Origin: Streptomyces sannanensis
GTDB lineage: Bacteria > Actinomycetota > Actinomycetes > Streptomycetales > Streptomycetaceae
Reading direction: 5' to 3'
DNA: 64,000 nt
NCBI RefSeq assembly: GCF_039536205.1
Contig: NZ_BAAAYL010000001.1
Location: forward strand, 1,612,001 to 1,676,000
Under the pieces are notes generated by a model, which saw nothing but the letters and a program-made list of their open reading frames with translations, was not told where the DNA came from and searched no databases. Of the stretch, positions 21,521 through 29,725 are shown piece after piece. Within the stretch, counting starts at the first letter, position 1; every line of letters begins with the position of its first letter. The position numbers and the translations under genes are program-made.

Positions 21521-21568
21521 GTCGGAAACCGAAGGCGCACCAGCGGGCCGCGCTGGCAGGATCACCGC

Positions 21569-22519
21569 ATGCTCATCACACCGCGCCCCGGCGCAGACCG
21601 GGAGAACATCCGGCAGGTCCTCAGCGGCGTCCACACCACGGCTATGAACCTGCAGCGGCCGTACGGCAGCGCCTTCGAAGGGCTGCTGACGTATTTGGAC
21701 TGGGCCACGGAGTCCGCGCGGATGCTGCGCTCCCAGATCAGCGATCGGGACCTCGACCAGCTCGTGTTCACCGACCGCTACCGGGCGCTCCTGGGCAGCT
21801 GCGGCACGCTCGCCGGGACCGCCCAGCAGCGCCTCGTGAACGGTCTGGTCCAACTTGAGGTCGCCGAACGGATCGAGGCGTTCGAGGCGGCCGTGGCCGC
21901 GCTGGATGCGCGGATCGGCCGATGGAGCCAGCGGGAGGTGTTCGTCGTGGCCGACTCCAGCTTCTACATCCAGAACGAGGTGAAGCTGGCCGACGTCGAC
22001 CTGCACGAGGTGCTCGACGTGCCGCGGTGGCAGTTCGTGCGCCTGTTGTTCCCGATCGTGGTGGTCGACGAGCTGGACGACCTCAAGGACGCCAGCAAGC
22101 AGCGGGCCCGCTGGCGTGCCGCCCACACGCTCGGTCTCCTCGACGGGGTCCTCAAGGGCGGCACGCACGGGGTCTTACACGAAGGGGAGCACACCGTTCA
22201 GGACGGCGAGACCCGCGGCAGGGTCAACGTTGAGATCGTCCTCGATCCCCCCGGCCACGTGCGCCTGGACCGCCCCGATGTCGAGATCATTGACCGGACG
22301 GTGGCCATCCAGGGCCTGGCCGGCCGCGACGTTCGGTTGCTGACGTGCGATACGAGTCAGCACACCCGGGGCCGGGCCGCCGGGCTGCAGGTGACCAAGG
22401 TGGCGACGAAGGACCCCGGGGACGAGCCGGACTGGTCGGCCCCGGACAGGTCTGGCACTGGCGTACGCGCGCAGCGGCGCGCCCGGCAGGCCGAAGCCCA
22501 GGCTCCGACGGCCAGTTGA
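21569..22519 (+). CDS. PIN-domain ribonuclease-like protein
   Basis: 316 residues. An N-terminal helical region (about 130 residues) precedes a PIN domain: first acidic residue in VFVVADSSFYIQNEV, second cluster in PIVVVDELDDLKDASKQ, third in IIDRTVAIQGLAG and fourth in VRLLTCDTSQHTRGRAAG. This is the D-E/D-D-D layout of Mg-dependent PIN nucleases such as VapC. The size suggests a stand-alone RNase rather than a small VapC toxin, and no antitoxin-like gene overlaps it. ATG 21569 chosen; the upstream open frame does not look coding. Probably element cargo; the RNA target is unknown. Confidence 0.8.
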   Translation: MLITPRPGADRENIRQVLSGVHTTAMNLQRPYGSAFEGLLTYLDWATESARMLRSQISDRDLDQLVFTDRYRALLGSCGTLAGTAQQRLVNGLVQLEVAERIEAFEAAVAALDARIGRWSQREVFVVADSSFYIQNEVKLADVDLHEVLDVPRWQFVRLLFPIVVVDELDDLKDASKQRARWRAAHTLGLLDGVLKGGTHGVLHEGEHTVQDGETRGRVNVEIVLDPPGHVRLDRPDVEIIDRTVAIQGLAGRDVRLLTCDTSQHTRGRAAGLQVTKVATKDPGDEPDWSAPDRSGTGVRAQRRARQAEAQAPTAS

Positions 22520-22834
22520 GAATCGAGCACCACGGCAGTAACACTGCGCTACACGCCGCCTGGCGGTAGCTATACGAGAACAAGGCCTACCGCGATTGGC
22601 CCGCCCGGGGATGCGGCCTCCACGGTGAGCTGACGGTGGCTGCATGGCGATCGTCGTGCTGCGCGAGCTGCGCAAGGAACTGTCGGACGACTTCGGCGCG
22701 GGCGATCCGCTCGGCTTCATCAAGGCGGTACACGCGGCGCCGGCCGACTCGGATGTCTCGGGAGACCCTGACGACCGAACGTTCTGCGGAAAACCCTGGC
22801 GGGCGTCCGGCCTGAGCGGCGTTCCCCAAGGCCG
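22520..22834. other. Gap with a possible short coding remnant on the plus strand
   Basis: From 22644 a plus-strand frame with strong third-position G/C (MAIVVLRELRKELSDDFGAG, then DPLGFIKAVHAAPADSDV) runs about 35 codons before coding character is lost. It may be a truncated gene. No family recognised. Confidence 0.3.
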
Positions 22835-23262
22835 TTACCAGCCAGGAGGCAGGATCATTCCGGTGGGCAGTGGCGACCCGCTTGCTGGAACCAGACCGGT
22901 TGGCGCTACACCCGTCGCGCCAGAGAAATCGACGGTGCCTCCGGAGAACTCCGCGCGGTTAAAGGAGATGGTGCCGCCGGAGAACTCCGAGCCGGGGAAG
23001 CCGATGGTGCCACCGGAGAACTTCGCGTGGAGGAAGAGGACGGTACCGCCGGAGAACGCTGCACCGGCGATGGACACGGTGCTGCCGGAGAACTTTGCGC
23101 CGATGAAGTCGACGGTGCCGCTGGAGAACACCGGGCTCAGGAAGTCGACCGTGCCGCCGGAGAACTGCGCACGGGCGAAGTGAACGGTTCCGCCGGAGAA
23201 CTGGGTGTGGCTGAAGTTAACCGTGCCGCCGGAGACCGTTGCGTTGCCGGGAGCCGTTCGCC
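22835..23262 (-). pseudogene. Pentapeptide-repeat protein B, 3' part
   Basis: The minus strand encodes ten-residue units of the type FSGGTVDFxxAx (FSGGTVNFSHTQ, FSGGTVHFARAQ, FSGGTVDFLSPV and so on), about nine units, ending ILPPGW and stop at 22835. This is a beta-helix repeat of a different flavour from protein A. Its upstream part is cut by the IS1182-like remnant; the junction lies near 23250. Its N-terminal membrane part is at 24523-24906. Confidence 0.75.
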
Positions 23263-24533
23263 AGCGGTCGGCCGAGCGCGGCGGTGTGTCCGGCGGGGCA
23301 GGTGACCTCGCCCTTCTCGGTGTCGACGGTGAACTCGTCGGCGGTGAAGCCGCTGGGGACGGCCGGTTTCAGCGGCGGTGGCTTGAGGACCGGGTCGTGG
23401 CCCTGGGCCTGGAGGTGTTCGCGCAGGTCGCCGGTGCCGTAGGCGGCATCGCCCAGGACGGTGAGCGGTGCTTCCTCGTCGGCGAGGAGGTCGCGGGCGA
23501 TGGCGGCCTCGTGGTTGTCGGCCCCGCTGCCGGCGGTCAGGGCGACCTCGGTGAACAGCCCGGCCTCGGGTTCGAAGGCCACGTGGGCGCGGAAGCCCTC
23601 CTGGTGGCGGGTGCGGTTCTTGTGAATGTGCCGCGCCTCGGGGTCGACGGTGGAGACCGTGCGGTCGCGGGCGGTCCCGCGGGTGATGCGCCAGCGCCCG
23701 TCGCGGCCGTCGGATTCCTCGGCCGGCTCCACGTCCTGGCCCGCGACCAGGGCCAGCAGCCCGACGGCGTTCGCCGCGGCCTCGCCCAACTGCTGCTCGG
23801 GCAGGCGGCCGAGCAGGTTCAGCGCGTCGGTGACCAGGGCGTCGACTAGTGCCTCACGGGCGGCCTGGTCGTTCCAGGCGATGCGGGGCTTGCCCGGGTC
23901 GGCGTAGTCGTGCGCGGTGCACCACGCCGCAGCAACCTGCTCGGCATCGGGGACCTCGCGGATGACCCGGCGGATCGCGGCGATGAGCTGGGTGACGGTG
24001 TCCTGGGTGGCGACCGCGTCGTCCAGCACGGTGGAGTCCAGCGCCCGCCGCTGCCGGCCCTTGAGGACACCGGTGGCCGTGACGACCTCCCTGACCTTGG
24101 CGAACAGCCGGTTCGGGTCACCCGAGCGCTGCAGTCGGCGGCGGAAGTACGTCAGCAGCGACGGGTCGAACGCGGTGTCATACAACCCCAGCCCGCACGC
24201 CGCCTTCCACCAGGTCACAGCGCAGTTCCTGCACCGTCTCGAAGTCCGAGAGCCCGTGCAGGCTCTGCAGCACCACCGTCGCGGCCAGCACCTGCGGCGG
24301 CATCGACGGCCGCCCGTTCGTCGAGGGGTACATGTCCGCGAACATCGACCCGGGGAACAGCACTTCGCGATGCTCGGCCAGGAACGCGAACACACTCCCG
24401 GCCGGGATCAGCTCCCGACAGGTCTCCCACGCATCCGGCCCGACCGTCTCCCCAGCCCATTCCCCCTGCACACACAGCAGTCTGGCCCCACACCAGTGCG
24501 CGCGAGGCCAGAACCGAGATTTTCAGTGATCTT
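23250..24533 (-). mobile_element. IS1182-like element, frameshifted and 3'-truncated
   Basis: The transposase-like sequence starts MQGEWAGETVGPDAWETCRE at 24471 and matches the intact copy at 53422-55002. A 2-nt deletion near 24215 shifts the frame (RCDLVEGG against RCDLRWKAAC in the intact copy). The sequence stops inside the zinc-binding region after CPAGHTAALGRPLA, so the last about 90 codons and the left inverted repeat are gone. The right end (ending CAGTGATCTT at 24533) abuts a CTAG at 24534-24537, the same target as the intact copy. Inactive. Confidence 0.85.
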
Positions 24534-24906
24534 CTAGACGGACCGCGGCGGATTCCTCTCCGAGTTGGGAGACAGCAGTGGTGAAGCGTTCGGTGTGCAG
24601 GCGGGTGGCATCCCGCAGGGCGCCGTCCTCGTCGACGCGCTGGCGCCGGTAGGCCACGACCAGGGCGACCAGGGCACCGGCCCCGGCGACCACTCCGAAG
24701 GACAGCTTCACCAAGTCGAACAGCGTCTTCGAGTCGACTCGGCGCTCAGGCTTGAGGCCTCGGGCGCCGAGCAGGTCCCATCCGGCATAGAACACGACGA
24801 CGGCCACCAGGATCGCGGCAATGAAGGTCAGGCCGAGGACGGTTCCGACCGGCCAGAGCCTCAACCCACGCTGGTTCGTCCGGCGCCGGGGCACAGGTGC
24901 TGTCAC
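24523..24906 (-). pseudogene. Membrane-anchored pentapeptide-repeat protein B, 5' part
   Basis: From a GTG at 24906: a basic N-terminus, two transmembrane segments (about residues 20-42 and 68-86), then YRRQRVDEDGALRDATRLHT and ERFTTAVSQLGEESAAVRL. Reading then enters the IS1182-like element and stops. The order TM, TM, T(E/D)RFT..A...LG is the same as in protein A at 18797. Its beta-helix repeats survive at 22835-23262; the section between is missing, so IS insertion was followed by deletion. Confidence 0.8.
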
Positions 24907-25005
24907 ACATCAACAGGACGGCCCGAGCCCGCCGCCGGTTGCGGCCACCCTCACGAGACCAGGGGGTTCGACGCGCCAACTCCCGGCGGCAGGCTTTAAG
25001 CACGC

Positions 25006-25045
25006 CGAAGGGCCCGCCATGCCTCCACGGCGGGCGGGCCTTTCG
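25006..25045 (-). terminator. Hairpin after the 25.1-kb hypothetical gene
   Basis: A GC-rich stem with outer CGAAGGG...CTTTCG and inner CCGCC...GGCGG lies just beyond the stop of the leftward 116-residue gene. Confidence 0.55.
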
Positions 25046-25070
25046 GTTGCCCAGGAAGGCTGCCCGGGCG

Positions 25071-25421
25071 TCAGCCGACGTCCAGGAGCACGGCGGTCAC
25101 GAAGGCCTCCGCCTGGTCCTCCGACCACTTCCCGTACGGCACGCTGGCCTGTGTCAGGGAGTGCCGCAGGCACAGCGCCGCGTCTCTCAGGGGCACGGGC
25201 TGCTTGTCGCCCTCGTCGGCCGCGTCCTGGAGGGCGCGCCGGGCGACGCGTACGGCCGTCGCCGGGTCCACAGAGTGCACCCACTTCAGTGCCGTGATCA
25301 CGTCGGTGTAGAGGTCACTCCAGCGCAGGTTGTCCATGCCGAACTGCTGGCCGTGGTGGCGCAGGTTGAACGCCAGGGCGTGGCCGATGGCGCCGGTAAC
25401 GCCCGCCGGTAAGTCGCTCAC
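25071..25421 (-). CDS. Hypothetical protein, 116 residues
   Basis: Begins MSDLPAGVTGAIGHALAFNL, acidic and helical, ends AEAFVTAVLLDVG. Strong third-position G/C and a terminator-like hairpin behind it support a real gene. No motif recognised. Cargo of the integrative element, 9 nt downstream of the degraded frame ending at 25431. Confidence 0.65.
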   Translation of the reverse strand: MSDLPAGVTGAIGHALAFNLRHHGQQFGMDNLRWSDLYTDVITALKWVHSVDPATAVRVARRALQDAADEGDKQPVPLRDAALCLRHSLTQASVPYGKWSEDQAEAFVTAVLLDVG

Positions 25422-25430
25422 GAAGACTCC

Positions 25431-25720
25431 TCAGTACTCGATCGGGTGGGGCCGGTTGTGCACGGCGCGGTCCTCCACAGCCCTATACGCGGCCGTGGCG
25501 TCCTCGCCCCGGGTAATCGTGCCAGCGAGGACCCCGGCGAGCCCGTTGCAGAGCACACGGGCTCGCCGTCGTCGGCGGGCAGCTCGCTCGGGACAGTGCA
25601 CAGGTACAGGTTGAACACGGCCAGAGGCTTGGCGCCTATGACTCGGAGGCCTCCCGAGCCGTGACGGCCAGGAAACCGTTCGACACCCGCACGCGGGGCA
25701 TGAGGTCGACGTCCGACAGC
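25431..25720 (-). pseudogene. Degraded hypothetical gene with frameshifts
   Basis: Coding-like pieces follow one another in different minus-strand frames: MPRVRVSNGFLAVTAREASE, then LAVFNLYLCTVPSELPADDG, then VLCNGLAGVLAGTITRGEDA and YRAVEDRAVHNRPHPIEY ending at 25431. They read like one protein broken by at least two frameshifts. It would have been co-directional with the 25071-25421 gene. No family recognised. Confidence 0.45.
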
Positions 25721-25827
25721 CCGGAGTTCGGGCGGGGCCCGCTCGCGCCCTGGTGCAGGGGAAGTCATGGCGGCACGGCCGAAAAAATGTGGCGCGCGCC
25801 CACCAGCGAGCCCGCCACCCTAGGACC

Positions 25828-26465
25828 GTGAGCGAAGCACTGGACGACCCCGATACCTGACCCGCCTGCCCCCACGGCGCTCGGACTGGCACAGCATCGC
25901 CGTCATCGGTAGCCCCCACGAGGACGACTTCGACGTAGCCCTCGGTTACTTGCAGGCGGCCGACATCCTCGCGAGTCACTGGATCCGCAATGGCACGAAC
26001 GATGCGCTGCCTGTCCCGATCTACTACAACTACCGGCACGGCATCGAGCTGTCCCTGAAGGGCTGTATCCGCGTGGCGGCGGGCTGCCTGCGCCGCGACG
26101 GCGTCGAACTCCCGCCCGGCGAGCCCGACAAGCTCGTCAACGCCTCGCACGTGATCGGGCGCCTGGCGGATCGACTGAACCAGTACCTCAGCCAGCTCCT
26201 GGATGACCCGAACGATCGCATTCCTCAGGAGACCCAGGAGACCCTCGACTGGCTGCACCAGCTCGACGAGAACGGGCAAACGTTCCGATACAGCACCGTC
26301 AAGGGCGGTAAAGGCAGGGGAGTGGTGAGGGCCAGGCCGAACCAGCAGAACATCGACTTCGACGCAGGCTGGATGCTGTACGGCGGGGTAGGAGGCTACC
26401 TCGACAATCACGCCGAACTGCAGGCCGACTACTACGCAGAGATGGCACAGCACGCTTGGTGGTGA
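25828..26465 (+). pseudogene. Hypothetical protein with a one-base frameshift near its start
   Basis: A GTG at 25828 gives MSEALDDPDT and stop. The adjacent frame has no ATG or GTG near its 5' end but encodes RYLTRLPPRRSDWHSIAVIG, then continues for 171 codons from TTG 25950 (LQAADILASHWIRNGTNDAL, IYYNYRHGIELSLKGCIR, ending EMAQHAWW). Adding one C to the run at 25848-25850 fuses the two as MSEALDDPRYLTRLPPRR. A recent deletion or a sequencing error in a C-run is likely. No family recognised; it may still be translated from an internal start. Confidence 0.6.
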
Positions 26466-26679
26466 GAGATCTACGGGGCCCCAGGAGGAGCAACTAGAGC
26501 TGCGCTGGCCCGGCCCATTCCGGCGACAGGCGGGCAGTGCCTGATCGTCGTTCTCGCCGTGACAGAGACGCGAGGGCGCGCGCCAGCTCCGCGGAAGAGC
26601 CCGCGGCCGAAGCAGCGGGCCTCTTGTCGTGGGGCCCGGCAGCGAATGATCCTGCCGGGCCCGTACGGCATCCGCGTAC
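26466..26679. other. Gap between cargo gene and recombinase
   Basis: 214 nt between the convergent ends of the 25828-26465 gene and the recombinase. No gene supported; no clear perfect hairpin found. Confidence 0.4.
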
Positions 26680-28194
26680 TCAGGCGCCCGTCCGCGCCCA
26701 GTGGAGCTCAATGGTGGTCTGGTCGAACCCGGGGCCGCGCCGCGCTACCGGATGCACCCTCAACCGCAGGCCCAGGCCGTCCAGGACCCGCCGCTGCTGC
26801 GGCACCGCGAGCGCTTCCCACGTCTCCCCCGACCGCGGCCCCACGAGGCCATCGAAAGCGTCGAGGTCGAAGGCCGGCCGCAACCGGCGCGCCTCGTTCT
26901 GCGCGTCCGTGATCTGCTTCGCCAGCCTCGCCGTGATGCGCCGCAACTGCTCACGGGTAATGATCCCGTCCGCGTAGTCGTCCGCCGCCGCCTCCTGGCG
27001 CGCCTTCAACCTCTCTGCCCGTTCCAGGGCCGCCAGGGCCGCCGAGTCGTCCCCACGGAAGACCTCGGCCGCCTCCGGACGCGACAGCACCCCCACAACC
27101 ACCCGCCCGACGTAGCGGTCGAGCGCCTCCTCATTCCGGCCGACACAGCCGCTCGCGTCGCAGACGTACGTCGGCTGCTTCTGGCCCCGCTTCGCGTTCC
27201 CCTTCAGCGCAACCCGGAGCACCGACCCGCACGGCCCGCACGTGGCGACCTCGCCCCACGTCAGCAGGTGCTTGCGCGCCCCCGGCAGCTCCCGCACCAC
27301 GGCCCGCTCCGCGAACAGGTTCCGCAGCTGTGCGTACTGCTCGTCCGTGATGAGCGCCGGCCATGCCGCCTTGTACTCCACGCCCTGGTGCACGCGGAGC
27401 CCCACGTTCGCCGGCCGCAGCGCGAGCTTCTTCACGCTGGTCTTGTTCCACAGCGACCCGTCCGCGTTCTGTCCGACAGCCCGCCGTTTGAGGTGCATGC
27501 CGGCACCGGGCGACGGCACACCGCGCTCGTTCAGGTCAGCCGTGATGCCGATGAGGCTGCCTCCGGCCAGCAGGCGGGTGACGATCTCCCGGACAACCCC
27601 GGCCTGTACCGAGTCCTCGACGTCATGGAACCCGCTCACCTGCCCCCGGGCGTCGTACTCGTACTGACGCTGCCACCCGTACGCCACGGCGCCGTTCGCC
27701 CGGCCCTCCTGGGCGCGCTCCAGGGCCGCACGGGCAACACGTTCCGACTTCACCTCGGACTCGGCGGTGTCGGACTCGCCGAGGTTGGCGAGCTGCGACC
27801 GGTCCGACGCCTTCGCCATGTTGAACAGACCGCCGGACTCGAACGCGACCCAGCACCCCGCGTGCCTCAAGTCCTCGATCGCCTGCGCGCGCTCGACACG
27901 GCGCCGCCAGACGCGTGACGGGTGGTAGCCCGCGACGATGACACGGACACCGGGTTCGCGGGCGGCCTGGATGGCGTCGGCCATCAGCCGGTCATACTCG
28001 GGGCGTTCCTCACCCGAGTGGGCCGAGACGTCGTTCTCGATGTACTCGCCGCCGACCTCCCAGCCGTTCTCCTCGGAGAACGTGCGCAGGTCGCTCATCT
28101 GCCGGTTGACGCCCCGCCGACGGTCGCGCGGGTCCTCGGAGATCCGCGCGTACAAGAAGACGAGGGTACGGCGCGGGAGCGTCTTAGTGTTCAC
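26680..28194 (-). CDS. Large serine recombinase (integrase)
   Basis: 504 residues. Catalytic domain at the N-terminus: LVFLYARISEDPRDRRRGVN, where the Ser of ARIS is the nucleophile, then the Arg cluster in IVAGYHPSRVWRRRVER. The recombinase domain follows (ANGAVAYGWQRQYEY, GITADLNERGVPSPGAGM, NKTSVKKLALRPANVG), then a zinc ribbon (CGPCGSVLRV ... YVCDASGCVG) and a coiled-coil region (residues about 400-450). Size and order fit phiC31-type integrases. The GTG at 28194 is used although the frame is open upstream, because coding similarity begins there and the attachment site is only 5 nt away. It should catalyse the attB x attP reaction; no excision factor was recognised. Confidence 0.93.
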   Translation of the reverse strand: MNTKTLPRRTLVFLYARISEDPRDRRRGVNRQMSDLRTFSEENGWEVGGEYIENDVSAHSGEERPEYDRLMADAIQAAREPGVRVIVAGYHPSRVWRRRVERAQAIEDLRHAGCWVAFESGGLFNMAKASDRSQLANLGESDTAESEVKSERVARAALERAQEGRANGAVAYGWQRQYEYDARGQVSGFHDVEDSVQAGVVREIVTRLLAGGSLIGITADLNERGVPSPGAGMHLKRRAVGQNADGSLWNKTSVKKLALRPANVGLRVHQGVEYKAAWPALITDEQYAQLRNLFAERAVVRELPGARKHLLTWGEVATCGPCGSVLRVALKGNAKRGQKQPTYVCDASGCVGRNEEALDRYVGRVVVGVLSRPEAAEVFRGDDSAALAALERAERLKARQEAAADDYADGIITREQLRRITARLAKQITDAQNEARRLRPAFDLDAFDGLVGPRSGETWEALAVPQQRRVLDGLGLRLRVHPVARRGPGFDQTTIELHWARTGA

Positions 28195-28223
28195 AGGACA
28201 GGACCCTAGAACTTCCCCGGCGG
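28195..28223 (+). other. attR of the integrative element
   Basis: Element arm CAGGACCC (28199-28206), TAGAA, core CTTCCC (28212-28217), then host CGGCGG. With attL it rebuilds an attP whose two 8-bp arms are perfect inverted repeats around a 14-nt centre, and an attB lying within the MBL gene's FPGG codons. Confidence 0.75.
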
Positions 28224-28398
28224 CGTGGGCAACACCTGGAAGAACCCTGACCACTTCGCCAGTCTGATCCACGACGTGGAGACCAAGCTGTTCGACCAAC
28301 TCGCGGACGAGACCTGGGTCTACCCCGGCCACGGCAACGACACCACGCTCGGAGCCGAGCGCCCTCACCTGCCGGAGTGGCACGCGCGCGGCTGGTAG
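28213..28398 (+). pseudogene. Displaced original 3' end of the host MBL-fold gene
   Basis: 61 codons, FPGGVGNTWKNPDHF through DETWVYPGHGNDTT to LPEWHARGW and stop, with no start of its own. It is the natural continuation of residue 157 of the MBL protein at 16837 and aligns with the element-encoded replacement, with two one-codon gaps. It carries the last metal ligand (His of PGHG). Untranslated unless read from a chance upstream start. Confidence 0.92.
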
Positions 28399-28444
28399 AA
28401 ATCCTGCGGACGCCACGGATGTTGTCCGGATACGCTCCGGCCCC

Positions 28445-29491
28445 ATGACGACGCCTCTGTATCCGCCCAAGCCCCGCCCCGGCGACCGGATCGCGGTGAT
28501 CTCACCGTCCTCCGGTCTGCCGGGGCTGCTGCCGCTCCCGTACGAACTCGGACTGACGCGCCTCGAAAAGGACTTCGGCCTGGTGCCGGTGGAGTATCCG
28601 GCCACCCGCACAATGGGCTCCACGGCGCAGGAGCGCGCCGACGACATCCACGCCGCTTTCGCCGACGACTCCGTCAAGGCGGTGATCGCGAGCATCGGCG
28701 GCGACGACCAGATCACCGTACTGCCGCTGCTGGACCGCGAGTTGATCCGGGCGAACCCGAAGCCGTTCTTCGGGTTCAGTGACAACACCAATCTGCTGGC
28801 CTACCTCTGGAACACCGGGATCGTCGGCTACCACGGCGCGAGCGTGATGTGCGAGCTCGGCCGTCCGGGCGCGATGGAGCCGCTGACGGAGGAGTCCCTG
28901 CGGGCCGCGCTGTTCGGCTCGGGTCCGTACGAACTGCGCCCCGCCGAGCGGTTCCGCGACATGGACCGCGACTGGGCGGACCCGACGACCTTCGAGTCGG
29001 AGCCGGAGACCCGGCCGGGCGGCGGCTGGTTCTGGCACGGCCCCGAGCGGGTGGTGGAGGGCAGGAGCTGGGGCGGCTGTCTGGAGATCCTGTCCTGGCT
29101 GCTGATGGCGGACCGGGAGATCCAGGCCGACCTGTCGGCGTACGACGGCTGTGTGCTGTTCCTGGAGACCTCGGAGGAACTGCCGGCCGCGGAGGAGGTG
29201 TTCCGGATCCTGCGGAACATGGGCGAGCGCGGACTGCTGCAGCGCTTCCCCGCGCTGCTGATGGGGCGCCCAAAGACCTGGTCGTTCGAACAGCCCAACG
29301 GCCCGGAGGAGGCCGATCGTTACGCCCTGGAGCAGCGCAAGGCCGTGCTGCGCGCGCTGGCGCTGTACGCACCGGAGACGGTGGCCGTGTTCGACGTCGA
29401 CCTGGGGCACACCGATCCACAGCTCGTCATACCCTACGGCGGGCTGGTCCGGGTCGACGGGCCGGCGCGCAGCGTGACGGTCACCTATTGA
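28445..29491 (+). CDS. S66-family LD-carboxypeptidase / MccF-like peptidase
   Basis: 348 residues. S66 serine peptidases cleave the L,D-bond of murein tetrapeptide or, as MccF, inactivate microcin C-type nucleotide peptides. The N-terminus is PRPGDRIAVISPSSGLPG; the Ser nucleophile is in FFGFSDNTNLLAYLW; the Glu and His of the catalytic triad are in LFLETSEELP and DLGHTDPQLVIP. The extended loop region (GGWFWHGPERVVEGRSWGGC) resembles the MccF-like branch more than LdcA. Start ATG 28445. It lies downstream of the MBL gene, which the integrative element now separates from it. Confidence 0.9.
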   Translation: MTTPLYPPKPRPGDRIAVISPSSGLPGLLPLPYELGLTRLEKDFGLVPVEYPATRTMGSTAQERADDIHAAFADDSVKAVIASIGGDDQITVLPLLDRELIRANPKPFFGFSDNTNLLAYLWNTGIVGYHGASVMCELGRPGAMEPLTEESLRAALFGSGPYELRPAERFRDMDRDWADPTTFESEPETRPGGGWFWHGPERVVEGRSWGGCLEILSWLLMADREIQADLSAYDGCVLFLETSEELPAAEEVFRILRNMGERGLLQRFPALLMGRPKTWSFEQPNGPEEADRYALEQRKAVLRALALYAPETVAVFDVDLGHTDPQLVIPYGGLVRVDGPARSVTVTY

Positions 29492-29689
29492 TTCCAGGGC
29501 GCGCGACGCCCTCCCGGCGGCCCTCGTTCCGTGCGCACAGGGGGCGGCGGGGAGGCCGCCATGAAGCGCTCCGGGGGCGCGGCCGCATCCATGGGATGCG
29601 CAGCGGCAAGGTGTCACTGGTGACCGGGCAGCGCCGGCGGACGGTGCACACCTTCCCCCTGCCGATGCGCCGACGTGCCTCGCACGCCC

Positions 29690-29711
29690 CCGTAACCGTC
29701 GACGGTTACGG
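29690..29711. promoter_or_regulatory. 22-bp perfect palindrome upstream of the MHS transporter
   Basis: Two 11-bp half-sites, each CCGTAACCGTC in its own orientation, abut with no spacer. The element ends 14 nt before the transporter's ATG. It is the size of a dimeric repressor operator (GntR, TetR or MarR type); as RNA it could also fold and mask the start. No regulator gene is adjacent. Confidence 0.6.
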
Positions 29712-29725
29712 ACAGTTGGCGCGAT

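Larger units (their letters stand above)
17307..28217. mobile_element. 10.9-kb serine-recombinase integrative element in the MBL-fold gene
   Basis: The element lies between two copies of the core CTTCCC (17307-17312 and 28212-28217). Joining 17312 to 28218 recreates an uninterrupted 218-codon MBL-fold gene. The recombinase gene (26680-28194) is next to the right end and reads inward. Cargo: HEPN-like protein, PIN-domain protein, two membrane pentapeptide-repeat proteins, unknown genes and recombinase fragments. It carries one IS5-family element, one truncated IS1182-like element and at least two single-base frameshifts, so it is decaying. No conjugation, replication or phage structural genes are seen. 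Confidence 0.88.

Noticed and set aside
25431..26711. A 426-codon minus-strand open frame in the element
   Set aside because: Most of it is antisense to the better-supported plus-strand gene at 25828-26465; only the last about 40 codons look coding and are reported as a degraded gene.
17307..28217. The element considered as an ICE or prophage
   Set aside because: No TraB/FtsK-type translocase, replication initiator, relaxase, terminase or capsid genes were found, so it is described only as an integrative element.
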